Origin: Chitinophagales bacterium | Lineage (GTDB): Bacteria; Bacteroidota; Bacteroidia; Chitinophagales; CAIOSU01 | DNA length: 64,000 bases | NCBI GenBank assembly: GCA_026003335.1 | Contig: BPHB01000001.1 | Coordinates: 704,591 to 768,590, forward strand | Direction: 5' to 3' | Shown: positions 36,929-46,657 of the stretch, in pieces | How positions within the stretch are numbered: the first letter of the stretch is position 1 | Layout of the letters: each line of letters begins with the position of its first letter | The notes under the pieces: model-generated | Database searches by the model: none | The model's input: the letters and a program-made list of their open reading frames with translations, nothing else | Told to the model about the DNA's origin: nothing | Translations under genes and position numbers: made by a program

Positions 36929-38350
36929 TTAGTCTTCAATGTAATAAATCCAGGCATCTTTGTATTGCGGGTCTGTTTTAAGCTGATTGAGCTTTTCCAG
37001 ACCCTCCTTAAGCGTGCCGGTGTTTTTCAGGAAAATGTAATAGATATCTTTGGATTTACGGTAAAATATGCCAGCATCAATTCCTTTCTGGCGGAGGTCA
37101 GCAGCTTTTCTTGCTGCATTGTTTTCATTGGAAAAGGCTCCTACTACAATCATGTATTTTGCCGGTGGTGGCGGGTCGGTTTTCAGCTGGCTTCCCGGAC
37201 GCATGTCTATATCGCTTGCGGGAATGCTCTTCAGAAAATCCTGTTGAAGCTGTAATAATTCTTCTTTAGCATTTCTAAGGGAGTCCTGAAACTCCCGCAC
37301 CATTAATTCAATTTCGTTTTTAAGCTGGCTAATTTGTTCGTCTTTTTCATTGATAGCTTGCTGCAGATCGTCATTCTGCTGACGAAGTTCAGCAAGCTGC
37401 TGCTCCTGATCAGCCTGGCGGTTCTGAAGATTCTTTAGGGTTTCAATCAGCCCTTTGTCTTCGCGCTTGCCAAATTTAATGCCCAGCAGAAGCTCATGTG
37501 TTCCACCCGCATAATTTTTTAATTCGTTCAACACCCAGTCATAAGCATACCCTACCTGCACCCGGTCATGTATGCGAAATCCTCCGGCAAATGACACCGC
37601 ATAGTCATAGCGATATTGTGCAGCCACCCATGCCAGCTCCTTATAGCGGAAAGAGGCTCCTGCATCTACCTGAAAGGTATTGAATCGGTCGGTTGCCCTG
37701 AACATGGCATTCGGGGCAATGTAAAACACTTCCTGAATAACCGGAATATCATAGGACAGCGTAGCCAGATAATGCCTTCCCATCTGATACGACCGATCGT
37801 CATTATTTTGAAATTTTATACTTGTTCCCAGCACCTGAGGTACGGAAAAACCGGCATGCAATCCTTTGAAGCGATAACTTACTCCGGCCGAGCCGTCAAA
37901 GTTCAAGCCTCGCTGACGGTCGCTGGTCAGAACCGATTCGTTGGGGTCATGCACCCGAGCCCTGTTAAAGTCTACACTCACCTCCTGCACACCCACGGCA
38001 ATACCCAAAGCTAGCACGTGCTCTCCGAAACGCAAATGATAGGCATAATCCAGTTGTACTCCCAGTCTTTCAATGATATTGGTAATATCACTGTACACAT
38101 ACCCCCCTAGTCCGATTTTATCCTTGATAAGGCCGTCTATAGTAGCCGCGCGCGTTTCGGGGGCTCCCTTAAAATCAGCCCATTGCTTTCGGTAGATCAC
38201 GAAAAGTTGGGTAGCTTCTTTTTCTCCGGTGCGGGCTGGATTATAAATAAAGGGGTTGTAGTAATACTGTGAATACAGTGGTATCTGCTGGGCGTTGACT
38301 TCTGCTACCAAGGCCGCCACAGCTATCATCAGGGATGTAAACCGTTTCAT
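36929..38350 (-). CDS. PorP/SprF family protein with coiled coil and C-terminal SPOR domain (locus B)
   Basis: 473 residues in three parts. First, a PorP/SprF outer-membrane protein (1-290): signal peptide to NAQ, then QIPLYSQYYYNPFIYNPART and YRKQWADFKGAPETRAATI, and KNYAGGTHELLLGIKFGKRE at the end of the barrel. Second, a coiled coil (about 300-375; EKDEQISQLKNEIELMVREF). Third, a SPOR-like domain (about 395-473; YMIVVGAFSNENNAARKAAD, ending DAWIYYIED). PorP/SprF proteins normally stop at about 310 residues; SPOR domains bind denuded peptidoglycan glycan strands in the periplasm. The fusion therefore suggests an outer-membrane adhesin partner tied to the cell wall. It lies 14 bases after the SprB adhesin gene in the same operon. 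Confidence 0.88.
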   Translation of the reverse strand: MKRFTSLMIAVAALVAEVNAQQIPLYSQYYYNPFIYNPARTGEKEATQLFVIYRKQWADFKGAPETRAATIDGLIKDKIGLGGYVYSDITNIIERLGVQLDYAYHLRFGEHVLALGIAVGVQEVSVDFNRARVHDPNESVLTSDRQRGLNFDGSAGVSYRFKGLHAGFSVPQVLGTSIKFQNNDDRSYQMGRHYLATLSYDIPVIQEVFYIAPNAMFRATDRFNTFQVDAGASFRYKELAWVAAQYRYDYAVSFAGGFRIHDRVQVGYAYDWVLNELKNYAGGTHELLLGIKFGKREDKGLIETLKNLQNRQADQEQQLAELRQQNDDLQQAINEKDEQISQLKNEIELMVREFQDSLRNAKEELLQLQQDFLKSIPASDIDMRPGSQLKTDPPPPAKYMIVVGAFSNENNAARKAADLRQKGIDAGIFYRKSKDIYYIFLKNTGTLKEGLEKLNQLKTDPQYKDAWIYYIED

Positions 38351-38364
38351 GGGTTAAGTTTAGA

Positions 38365-41300
38365 CTATCTTAAAATGGTAATGGCCCCCTTCAACACAAA
38401 ATCAGATTCCGGACAATGTATTACATAGTAATAGGTGCCATCCGGTAACGGTTGTCCGTTGAGGGTGCCGTCCCAGTCATTTTGATAATTCTTGGTCACA
38501 AATATTTTGCTCCCCCATCTGTTAAATACACCCACCTCGCAGCCCGGATATACTTCTATATTTGGTACTACCCAGTTGTCATTATGCCCGTCTCCGTTGG
38601 GCGTAAAGAGATTGGGCGGATTGAACAGAAAATCTTCTGCCACCTCCACCAGCACACTATCTACTGCCACACATCCATTTTCATCGGTGATGACTACCGT
38701 ATAAAGTATCGTACTCAGAGGCTTAGCCACAGGAGTAGCCGCAGTAGAATCATCCAGATAAGTGGAAGGCGACCAAACATAGCTCACTCCGCCTTCGGCA
38801 ACAAGCTTTATACTGACTCCTTTACTGATCAAAGTATCTTCCGTTACACGAATACTGAGCGGGTCAAAGGCAGTAACCTGAATGCGTCCGGTATCCGCAC
38901 AGGTATTAGCATCCACTACCGTGATGGAATACTCACCCGTTTGATTGACATAGATGGGCACCGTATCTTGCCCGGTTGACCATTGGTAGTTTAAGCCGGG
39001 AGCTGTTGCCACCGTGAGACGCACACTATCATAAGCGCAAATTACAGCTCCCGGAGGATCCGCTTGTATGGTGGCATCCGGCAGGGCAAACACGCGCACC
39101 TGACCGACCACGGTGTCAGCACATTCCTGATTGGAAATAGCAATGAGCGTGACAGTGTACACTCCAGGAGCCTGATATTTATGCACTGGATTGTATTGAG
39201 ATGAAGTTATTCCGTCACCGAAGTTCCAGAAAACACTGTCTATAAAGCCGGAGGCAATTGCTGTCTGGTTAATGAACTCAGTAAAGCGGCCCAAACACTC
39301 ATCATCTGCAATAAAGCGTGCAATAGGATAAGGGGGAGGATTCACTACCTGAGAGATGGTCACCGTACACTGGTGCGCATCAGTTACTGTTACCGAGTAA
39401 GTTCCGGGAGCTACGGAAACCAGATTTTTGGTTGTATCCCCGTTTGACCACAGATAGGAATAAGGAGGTGTGCCCCCGCTTACAGAAATCTGCACATCAC
39501 CGGATGCCACACCGCAAAAGAGTCCTTTGGCCTGAGCGGTCAGCTCCAGTTTAGGCGGTTCACCCACAATGCCGGTTTGGGTTGCAAGGCAGCCATTCTG
39601 GTCAGTTACGATCACCGAATAGCTTCCGGCACCTAGTCCGCTTAAATCTTGTGTGAATGCAAAATTTGACCACAGATAGGAATAAGGAGGTGTGCCCCCG
39701 GAAACGGTAAGATCCAGCGCTCCATCTTTAAATCCAAAGCAACTTACGCTATCCGATGTAATGGCAGTAATGATAGCTGTAGGCTGCACGATCACAAACG
39801 TATCAGACTGCTGGCAGCCATTGCCATCCGTAACCGTTACGGCATACGTTCCGGCAAACAGACTATCTATAACACGGGTTGTTCTGTTGTTGGACCAGTA
39901 GTAGGTATAATTGCCACTTCCTCCTGTTACGTTAAGTTCAATTCTCCCGTCATTGAAGCCAAAGCAACGCACATTTCTGATTAATGCTGCCAGCTCCAGA
40001 CTATCGGGGTCATGGATTGTGTAAGAGAACGTTTGCTGGCATCCGGCAAGATCAGTAACAGTAACATTATAAGTACCTGCTGCAAGATTGCTCACATCCT
40101 CGCTGGAAGCCCCGGTGCTCCAGGCAAAGCTATATCCGGCACTACCACCTGACACCGTCAGGTCTATTGAGCCCTGAGCAAATCCGAAACATGGGTTATC
40201 ACTGATGGAGGCAATGGCTGTAATGGGCTGAGGCTGCGTAAGCCGCACGGAATCTACCTTTACACAACCTCTGCTATCGGTAACCAACACGGTGTAGCTA
40301 CCTGCCGGTATTCCCGTAATGTCTTCGGTAGTGGCAAAATTTGACCATAAAAAACTGTAAGGAGGAGTGCCCCCTGAAGCTGTAAGGTCAATGCTGCCGG
40401 TGGCTCCGTTGTTACATGCAGGGTTGATTACGGTCAAAGATGTACTGAGTGGTGAAGGTTGGGTAATCGTGAATGTAGTATCTGCCGTGCAGCCGTTGTT
40501 GTCTGTAACGGTTAGTCCATAGTTTCCGGCTTGGATGTTGTTAATGAGCTGGGTTGTTGCCCCGTTTGACCAGAGGAAAGAATAAGGGGAGGCTCCACCG
40601 CTGACGGTAATAAATATGGAACCGTCCGAGCCGTTATTGCACGTCACATGCTGCATGGTTGCTTGCAGTGCAAGCGCAGCAGGCTCATTTACCACAGCCG
40701 TCAGGGTCTCCGTACAACCATTGGAGTCGGTGATTGTTACCATGTAGCTCCCTCCGCTTACATTAGATAAATCCTCCGAGGTTGCCCCGTTTGACCATTG
40801 AAACTGGTAGGCAGGTGTACCTCCTACGACAACCAAATTGACCGCACCGGAGCCACCGTTGCAAGCTATATGACTTACCGATACTGTGGCCTGTAGTTTT
40901 TGAGGTTCAATAATCTGATATGTTTTGATGCTCAGACAATTGCTGTCATCTGTAATTGTTACGGTGTAAATGCCAGGAGACAAGCCATTAAGGTCTTCGG
41001 TAGACTGGCCGGATGACCAGCTAAATGTATAAGGGGCAATACCTCCGCTCACGGTGAGGTCTATTGCTCCGTCATTATTTCCGGTACATGTAACAGGAGA
41101 AACATTTCCGCTTACCGTGATGTTGGAAGCGGAAGTAACCGAAACCGCTGCGCTTTTACTGCATCCGTTGAAGTCGGTAACGGTGTATATGTAAGTACCA
41201 TTAGGCAGATTGCCAATGTCCTCGGTTGTAGCTCCGTTAGACCAGAAAAATGTATAAGGCGGGTCGCCTCCGCTCACCGTAAGATCAATACTGCCGGTGC

Positions 41301-44300
41301 TATCACCACTGCAGACAACAGGAGAGGCCACAGCAGTGATAATCAAAGGAGCCGGTTGTGAAATAGCATAAGAGGCGCTTACCGAACAACCGCCTGCATC
41401 AGAAACCGTCACCGCATAGGTGCCTGCGGTCAAACCGGCAACATCTTCAGTGGTATCGCCCGTTGACCAGATAAATCGGTAAGGGAGCCTGCCTCCACCC
41501 ACAGTAATATCAATGGCGCCAGAATGTCCGCCAGCACAGGCTACATGAGTGAGATTGGCCAGACTTAAAAAGAGAGCAGCAGGCTCTGTGAGTGTAAAGG
41601 TGGCTGAATCTGAGCAGCCGATATTATCGGTAACCGTTACTTTATAGGTCCCTCCAGCAAGACCACTCAGATCTTCGCTGCCAGAGCCGTTTGACCATAG
41701 AAAAGTGTAAGGTGGCACTCCTCCGCTTATGGTCAGATCTATACTTCCATCCCCGCTGCCATTACAACTGACTTCCTGCACGATTGCACTTATGAGGATA
41801 TCAGACACTGCATGGATAGTAACAGTGGTTGTTGCTGAACAGCCATTCGCATCTGTTACAATCACCGTGTAATTACCCGAGGTTATGGCAGGCAAATCCT
41901 GCGAGGAAGCGAAATTTGACCACAGATAGGAATAAGGCGGCACACCCCCGCTGACACTCAAATCAATACTTCCGGTATTATCGCCTGCACAAACCACATC
42001 TGTTTTGTTGTAGGCAAGCGCTATTGGTGGAGGTTCATTCACCACATAAGAAGCGGAAGCCGTGCATCCGTTAGCATCTGTGACTGTTACACCATAGCTG
42101 CCGGCAGAAAGATTTGTATTATCTTCCAGGGACGACCCGTTTGACCAGTTATATGCATAAGGAGGAATTCCTCCGGTTACCGTAATATCTATCAGACCGT
42201 TAGTACCCCCTTTACAACTGACATCCGTGATTTTTGCCAACGTAATGTGCAGAGGATTGGGCTGAGTTAACGTAACCGAAACAGAAGCCGTGCAGCCGTT
42301 AGCATCTGTGACTGTCACACCATAGCTACCTGCCTGCAGGTCAGCAAGATCTTCTGTAGTAGCCCCATTTGTCCAAACGTAACTATAGGGAGCGGTTCCT
42401 CCGGATACGGTAATATTAATGGCTCCGCTTGAATCTCCCGTACACAGATTGTTCTGTAAGGAGGTAATTGCTATCGTCAGAAGTGAAGGCTCTGTAATGA
42501 TGACACTCACCGTAGCCTGACATCCGGCAGCATCTTTGGCGATGACATTGTAGGTGCCGGGAGGTTTATTCATAAATACCGGTGAAGACTGAAAGAATAT
42601 GCCATCCGTAGAAAAGCTGTAAGGGCTGATGCCATTGAGTGCAACCAAAGAAAAGTATCCATCATTAGCACCTCTGCAACTAACATGGCGCAGGCTGTCT
42701 ACGGAAAGGAGAATGGCTGTTTGATTTTCCAGTATAAAGGTGGTGGTCTTTTCACAACCGTTTGCATCACGCACCAGAGCCACGTAAGTGCCAGCTGTGA
42801 GGTTGTTGAAACGCCCGGAAGGCTGAAAAGGGCTGCCATTGAGGGAAAACTGGTAAGGGGTGGGCCCCCCAGAGGCTGCCACCTCCACAAAACCATTGTT
42901 GACACCAGCACAACTGGGATCACCGGAATCAACAGGTGTAATAATCAGTGCAGGCGGATCAATAAGTGTTACGTCATTGGAAACAGCCGAACATCCGTTA
43001 TCATCGGTAACTGTTACACGGTAGGTGCCCGGTCCAAGACCAGTGGCTGTTTGTGTGGTTTGCACGGGAGTAGTGTTCCATGTGTATGAATAAGGAGGCT
43101 GCCCACTGCTGGGTAAAGCAGTTGCTGTGCCATCCATGGCTCCGTTACAGGTAGGATGGGTACCGGTGGCAGTGACAGCCGGATTTTGTACAGAAGTGAT
43201 AACCAATGGTGGCGCTGATTCAACTGAACAGTTAAAACTGTTGGTAACAACCACAGTGTAGCTGCCCGGTTGATTAGCATTGTATGTTGATGAATTGGTG
43301 CCTACATTTCCTCCATTAAGTTTCCATTGATAGCTGCTGATCGTGCCACTACCCGGTGAAGCTGTTGCAGTGAGAGTAACCGAGCTCCCCTGACAGAAAA
43401 AAGTACCCCCGCTCACGGTGACCGTTGGTTTCTGGGCAACATTTAACACTACGGGAGCTGAAGTACTGGAGCAACCGTTGGAATTTGTCACTATTACAGT
43501 AAAGCTGCCTGCCTGCGTGGCTGTATAGGTGGCGGTGGTGGCTCCCGCAATATTTGCTCCGTTACGCTGCCATTGATAGCTGCTAATCGTGCCACTACCC
43601 GGTGAAGCATTAGCATTCAGCCTTACAGAGTCTCCGACACAAAAGGTAGATACCCCCGTAAGATTGACAATAGTTACCGAAGGCGGATCAGTAACCGTGA
43701 TATTCTGCGTTCTGGAACACTGTCCCAGTGTATAGGTAATGGTGTAGGTACCCGCTGTGGCTGGCGCGGTGAATAAGCTACCGGTGAGGCATCCGCTGCA
43801 GGAAGCTGAGAACGTGCCTCCTGAAGGGGTTGCGGTCAGTGTGCGCGTAGCCCCGGGACACATGGATGCCGATGAGGAGGTAATAGTCAGGTTATTATTC
43901 TGCCGATACTGCAATACGGCCGAGGTCAGAGAGTAAGAAGTACAGAAAAATGAGTCAACCAAAACCCGGATAGTACCCGAAAAGGTTGCCGTCCAGTTTA
44001 CGGAAGCCCTATTTGACAGGCATTCCGGTCCGCCATCATCGTTAAAAAAAATGTTATTGCCGGCTAAATCATATCCGGTCAGCATGGTGTTGTAGGAGGA
44101 AAGGCAGGTGCTGAAGGTATAACTGGCGTTTTGCACCACATTAAACGTAGCGTAGGTGCCTCCACCGATCTGCATTTGGCCGAAACTACCACAGGGTGGC
44201 GCCCCTCCGGCTACCCAGAACACATTATCATTGGGACACTGAGCAGCCGCAAAAAACGAAAAAAATGTAAAAGACAAAATAATAAAGTACCATCGCCAAA

Positions 44301-44316
44301 ACACAAATTGGGCCAT
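38365..44316 (-). CDS. Giant SprB-repeat surface adhesin with PKD and CHU_C domains (locus B)
   Basis: 1983 residues, T9SS-exported. Signal peptide (WRWYFIILSFTFFSFFAAAQ); an N-terminal beta domain (about 27-140, CSSYNTMLTGYDLAGNNIFF-like CLSSYNTMLTGYD); Ig-like repeats with ISSYQWQRNGANIAGATT (about 145-375). Then 17 SprB-type repeats (about 375-1690), each with the IDLTVSGGTPPYSY.WSNG core and a VTVTD.NGC close. A PKD domain follows (about 1690-1770, VFWNFGDGITSSQYNPVHKY), two further Ig-like segments, and the CHU_C export domain (about 1900-1983, LFTPNGDGHNDNW and LPDGTYYYVIH). The first three repeats are less regular than the rest. Probably a filamentous adhesin for attachment or gliding. 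A PorP-SPOR protein follows directly, presumably its outer-membrane partner. Confidence 0.92.
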   Translation of the reverse strand: MAQFVFWRWYFIILSFTFFSFFAAAQCPNDNVFWVAGGAPPCGSFGQMQIGGGTYATFNVVQNASYTFSTCLSSYNTMLTGYDLAGNNIFFNDDGGPECLSNRASVNWTATFSGTIRVLVDSFFCTSYSLTSAVLQYRQNNNLTITSSSASMCPGATRTLTATPSGGTFSASCSGCLTGSLFTAPATAGTYTITYTLGQCSRTQNITVTDPPSVTIVNLTGVSTFCVGDSVRLNANASPGSGTISSYQWQRNGANIAGATTATYTATQAGSFTVIVTNSNGCSSTSAPVVLNVAQKPTVTVSGGTFFCQGSSVTLTATASPGSGTISSYQWKLNGGNVGTNSSTYNANQPGSYTVVVTNSFNCSVESAPPLVITSVQNPAVTATGTHPTCNGAMDGTATALPSSGQPPYSYTWNTTPVQTTQTATGLGPGTYRVTVTDDNGCSAVSNDVTLIDPPALIITPVDSGDPSCAGVNNGFVEVAASGGPTPYQFSLNGSPFQPSGRFNNLTAGTYVALVRDANGCEKTTTFILENQTAILLSVDSLRHVSCRGANDGYFSLVALNGISPYSFSTDGIFFQSSPVFMNKPPGTYNVIAKDAAGCQATVSVIITEPSLLTIAITSLQNNLCTGDSSGAINITVSGGTAPYSYVWTNGATTEDLADLQAGSYGVTVTDANGCTASVSVTLTQPNPLHITLAKITDVSCKGGTNGLIDITVTGGIPPYAYNWSNGSSLEDNTNLSAGSYGVTVTDANGCTASASYVVNEPPPIALAYNKTDVVCAGDNTGSIDLSVSGGVPPYSYLWSNFASSQDLPAITSGNYTVIVTDANGCSATTTVTIHAVSDILISAIVQEVSCNGSGDGSIDLTISGGVPPYTFLWSNGSGSEDLSGLAGGTYKVTVTDNIGCSDSATFTLTEPAALFLSLANLTHVACAGGHSGAIDITVGGGRLPYRFIWSTGDTTEDVAGLTAGTYAVTVSDAGGCSVSASYAISQPAPLIITAVASPVVCSGDSTGSIDLTVSGGDPPYTFFWSNGATTEDIGNLPNGTYIYTVTDFNGCSKSAAVSVTSASNITVSGNVSPVTCTGNNDGAIDLTVSGGIAPYTFSWSSGQSTEDLNGLSPGIYTVTITDDSNCLSIKTYQIIEPQKLQATVSVSHIACNGGSGAVNLVVVGGTPAYQFQWSNGATSEDLSNVSGGSYMVTITDSNGCTETLTAVVNEPAALALQATMQHVTCNNGSDGSIFITVSGGASPYSFLWSNGATTQLINNIQAGNYGLTVTDNNGCTADTTFTITQPSPLSTSLTVINPACNNGATGSIDLTASGGTPPYSFLWSNFATTEDITGIPAGSYTVLVTDSRGCVKVDSVRLTQPQPITAIASISDNPCFGFAQGSIDLTVSGGSAGYSFAWSTGASSEDVSNLAAGTYNVTVTDLAGCQQTFSYTIHDPDSLELAALIRNVRCFGFNDGRIELNVTGGSGNYTYYWSNNRTTRVIDSLFAGTYAVTVTDGNGCQQSDTFVIVQPTAIITAITSDSVSCFGFKDGALDLTVSGGTPPYSYLWSNFAFTQDLSGLGAGSYSVIVTDQNGCLATQTGIVGEPPKLELTAQAKGLFCGVASGDVQISVSGGTPPYSYLWSNGDTTKNLVSVAPGTYSVTVTDAHQCTVTISQVVNPPPYPIARFIADDECLGRFTEFINQTAIASGFIDSVFWNFGDGITSSQYNPVHKYQAPGVYTVTLIAISNQECADTVVGQVRVFALPDATIQADPPGAVICAYDSVRLTVATAPGLNYQWSTGQDTVPIYVNQTGEYSITVVDANTCADTGRIQVTAFDPLSIRVTEDTLISKGVSIKLVAEGGVSYVWSPSTYLDDSTAATPVAKPLSTILYTVVITDENGCVAVDSVLVEVAEDFLFNPPNLFTPNGDGHNDNWVVPNIEVYPGCEVGVFNRWGSKIFVTKNYQNDWDGTLNGQPLPDGTYYYVIHCPESDFVLKGAITILR

Positions 44317-44335
44317 TACATTAACATTTTGACGA

Positions 44336-44367
44336 TTAAATTATGTATATTCCCTCATTATTGCAAT
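44336..44367 (-). promoter_or_regulatory. Candidate promoter of locus B
   Basis: On the minus strand ATTG (44367-44364), 20 bases, then TAATTTAA (44343-44336). Spacing is right; both boxes have one or two mismatches to TTTG/TAnnTTTG. It lies 20 bases before the ATG at 44316. Confidence 0.35.
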
Positions 44368-44477
44368 TTTAGTTCCCCCTCTCAGATAAGGAATGGCTTT
44401 TACCTTGTAACACAGACCTGCAATGCAGAAAGATGCCTCACTGCAAACTCCTGCATGTACGAAAAATAAAATGCCAG

Positions 44478-45026
44478 CTAATCTTTTGATGCCCCGGGTG
44501 TACCGAAGCGCTCATTTAGGGCAGCAATAAAAAGATGCATGTAGCGCGGAAGATCAGGGGGGCGCTGAGCAGATATTATATTTTCGTCTCTTACTGCAGG
44601 CTCATCCACCCACTGGGCACCGGCATTCATCAGGTCATCTTTTATGGCAGGAGTACCCGTTATCCGTCGGCCCCGCACAATGCCTGCAGAAATCAAAACC
44701 CAACCACCATGGCATATAGTGCCGATGAGTTTTTTTTCGGCATCCATTGATTTGATAATGTGTAGTACGTCCTCTTTTCTGCGCAGCTTATCGGGAGCCC
44801 ACCCGCCGGGTACAAGGATGGCATCATAAAACTCAGGATTAACATCCCCAAAGGCATACTCCGCCTTTGCCGGTACGCCATGTTTACCGGTGTAAATATC
44901 CTGCTGCTCCCCTATCAGATGTACAACAGCTCCATATTCCTGTAGGCGATAAACCGGATACCACAATTCCAGATCTTCAAATGCATCATGCACCAGCTGC
45001 AGAATTTTAATTTCCTTGTTCATCAT
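44478..45026 (-). CDS. DJ-1/PfpI family protein
   Basis: 182 residues of the DJ-1/PfpI (class I glutamine-amidotransferase-like) fold. The nucleophile-elbow motif is LIGTICHGGWVLISAG with Cys105 followed by His106; an acidic residue in the early DAFEDLELWYP region is the usual catalytic partner. AILVPGGWAPDKLRR precedes it. Related enzymes are chaperone-deglycases or cysteine proteases in the cytoplasm; which applies here is not visible. Convergent or stand-alone; no operon partner. Confidence 0.88.
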   Translation of the reverse strand: MMNKEIKILQLVHDAFEDLELWYPVYRLQEYGAVVHLIGEQQDIYTGKHGVPAKAEYAFGDVNPEFYDAILVPGGWAPDKLRRKEDVLHIIKSMDAEKKLIGTICHGGWVLISAGIVRGRRITGTPAIKDDLMNAGAQWVDEPAVRDENIISAQRPPDLPRYMHLFIAALNERFGTPGASKD

Positions 45027-45343
45027 TGTGGATTTTTTTGGCTCATAAATGACTTACTGCCCTTAAAAATATGGCATTTTCTTTCATCCGCTGATGATCT
45101 GCAGAGTTTTCTTGCTCCCTGTGGCATCCCCTTCTGTTTCATCCCGTCCCGCTTTTAAAATACCGAAGATTACAACATTCTGTTTATTTCGTGAAGCCCT
45201 GGTTCTTTACTTCAGTATTTTTATGAAATCATTCCCCTGCATTCCATGCATAGCAAAAAACATTCTAAGTTTGACAGCTATTCTGACTGAGGATTTTACC
45301 CGTACATTCAGTCTTTACTAAACTAAAAAACAAAAGGCGCGAG
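45027..45343 (+). promoter_or_regulatory. Upstream region of the baeRF-like gene with -7 box
   Basis: A 317-base stretch between divergent genes. TAAGTTTG at 45266-45273 is an exact -7 box, 71 bases before the ATG at 45344. A 75-codon frame (45094-45321) spans it and shows no supporting signal, so I leave it out. Confidence 0.45.
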
Positions 45344-46561
45344 ATGACACAGATTGAAAAACAATTATCAGAACTGAATAGCTGGAGTGAAAGCGTTGAA
45401 GACAACTTTCTCAGTATTTATGCTGATGTGAATCCGGCCCGCCCAGAAAACACTGGTAAGGGATGGATCATACGTGTCAAGAATCGGTTGAAAGAAATTC
45501 CGGAAATACGCAATGCGGAAGGGAAAAGAGATGAGCCTTTTTACAACAAAGCCCTTGAGCTGCTGGAGCAGGAGCGGCCTGAAGCCCGCACCCTGGCGCT
45601 ATTTCTTCACCGCGACAAAAACAATAAGCTCCATGCCTTAAGATTAGACCTGCAGATTGACCTGCCTGTGGTGGATATTGCGCACGGACATGTGGATGCC
45701 CGATTCGGAGCCCCATATCTGACACCATTGTGGTATGCCGCAGATGAATATGAAAGAACTGGTATCCTGCTGCTGGATGAAAGAAAGTGGCGTTTTTTTG
45801 AAATATACCTCGGGGAGATACAGGAAGATCAGGAAATATTTGCAGAGGCCGCTGCCGAAGACTGGCAAACACTGCAAGAACTCAGCAGGCGGCTTTCGTC
45901 TGAGCTTGCCTCCAGAGCGGCAAAGCCAGGCGGCAGATATGACAAACTTTCGCATAAGGAAAGAATAGCTGCGCGGGTGAGTGGCTGGCTGCATAAATTT
46001 TATACTCTGACGAAACGGTTGCTGGAGAAAACGGTGGACAAGCTGGCCATTGACCGGATAGTTCTGATCGGAGAATCCTGGCAGGTCAGTCATTTTGAAA
46101 CCTATCTGAACAGCCGGCTGCAGCAAAAGGTCATTGCACGCCTGCCATTGTGGCCTGAAGTCAAAGACGCCTCTCCTTTGGCGGTTTGGAGAAAAGCAGA
46201 GCCGGCAGTGGTCGCCCATGAACGGCAAAAAGAACTGCGCCTGCTGGCTGCTATAAAAGAACAACCCGGCATATGGGGCACCGACCCTGTTCTTGATGCG
46301 CTGCACATGGGAAGGGTAAAAACCTGGGTATTACCCTGGTCACTGGAACAAAAAATATGGATTTGTAAGGAAGAAAAATATGCAGCAGCCACTGAGGAAT
46401 TAGCCCGTATTCTGTGTGATCAACCAGAGCTGGTGCCTCTGAGAGAATACGCCCTGCAACTTGCAGCAGATTACGGATGCGAGATTGACTTCGTCCGAGG
46501 AGAAGCTGAACAAGAGCTTCTCAACACCATGCATGGCATGGCTGCCTTGCTCCGCTGGTAG
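45344..46561 (+). CDS. baeRF/VLRF1-like protein (archaeo-eukaryotic release-factor fold), tentative
   Basis: 405 residues without signal peptide, so cytoplasmic. The layout resembles the bacterial archaeo-eukaryotic release factor (baeRF) group. The N-terminal part is ALFLHRDKNNKLHALRLDLQ. The central phrase is HVDARFGAPYLTPLWYAADE, followed by TGILLLDERKWRFFEIYLGE, a strand-rich segment typical of eRF1-domain-2-like folds. The C-terminal L7Ae/domain-3-like segment is about 320-405 (GIWGTDPVLDALHMGRVKTW, LADYGCEIDF). Proteins of this kind are proposed to act on stalled ribosomes. I see no GGQ-type motif, so catalytic peptide release is uncertain. The next gene is a thioredoxin-TPR protein. 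Recognition is by overall pattern rather than a diagnostic motif. Confidence 0.55.
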   Translation: MTQIEKQLSELNSWSESVEDNFLSIYADVNPARPENTGKGWIIRVKNRLKEIPEIRNAEGKRDEPFYNKALELLEQERPEARTLALFLHRDKNNKLHALRLDLQIDLPVVDIAHGHVDARFGAPYLTPLWYAADEYERTGILLLDERKWRFFEIYLGEIQEDQEIFAEAAAEDWQTLQELSRRLSSELASRAAKPGGRYDKLSHKERIAARVSGWLHKFYTLTKRLLEKTVDKLAIDRIVLIGESWQVSHFETYLNSRLQQKVIARLPLWPEVKDASPLAVWRKAEPAVVAHERQKELRLLAAIKEQPGIWGTDPVLDALHMGRVKTWVLPWSLEQKIWICKEEKYAAATEELARILCDQPELVPLREYALQLAADYGCEIDFVRGEAEQELLNTMHGMAALLRW

Positions 46562-46616
46562 AACACAAGGTTCCAACTCCCTTTTTATGTAAGCGGAAAT
46601 AACCGCACCATACCCT

Positions 46617-46624
46617 TAACTTTG
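46617..46624 (+). promoter_or_regulatory. -7 promoter box of the thioredoxin-TPR gene
   Basis: TAACTTTG, exact consensus, 34 bases before the ATG at 46658. It overlaps the TTG at 46622 that would otherwise extend the gene, which excludes that start. Confidence 0.5.
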
Positions 46625-46657
46625 CCCCGTGTTCCAAACCATAAATATGTCAACCAT

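Noticed and set aside
45094-45321. 75-codon frame before the baeRF-like gene
   Set aside because: It covers the -7 box at 45266 and has no supporting feature.
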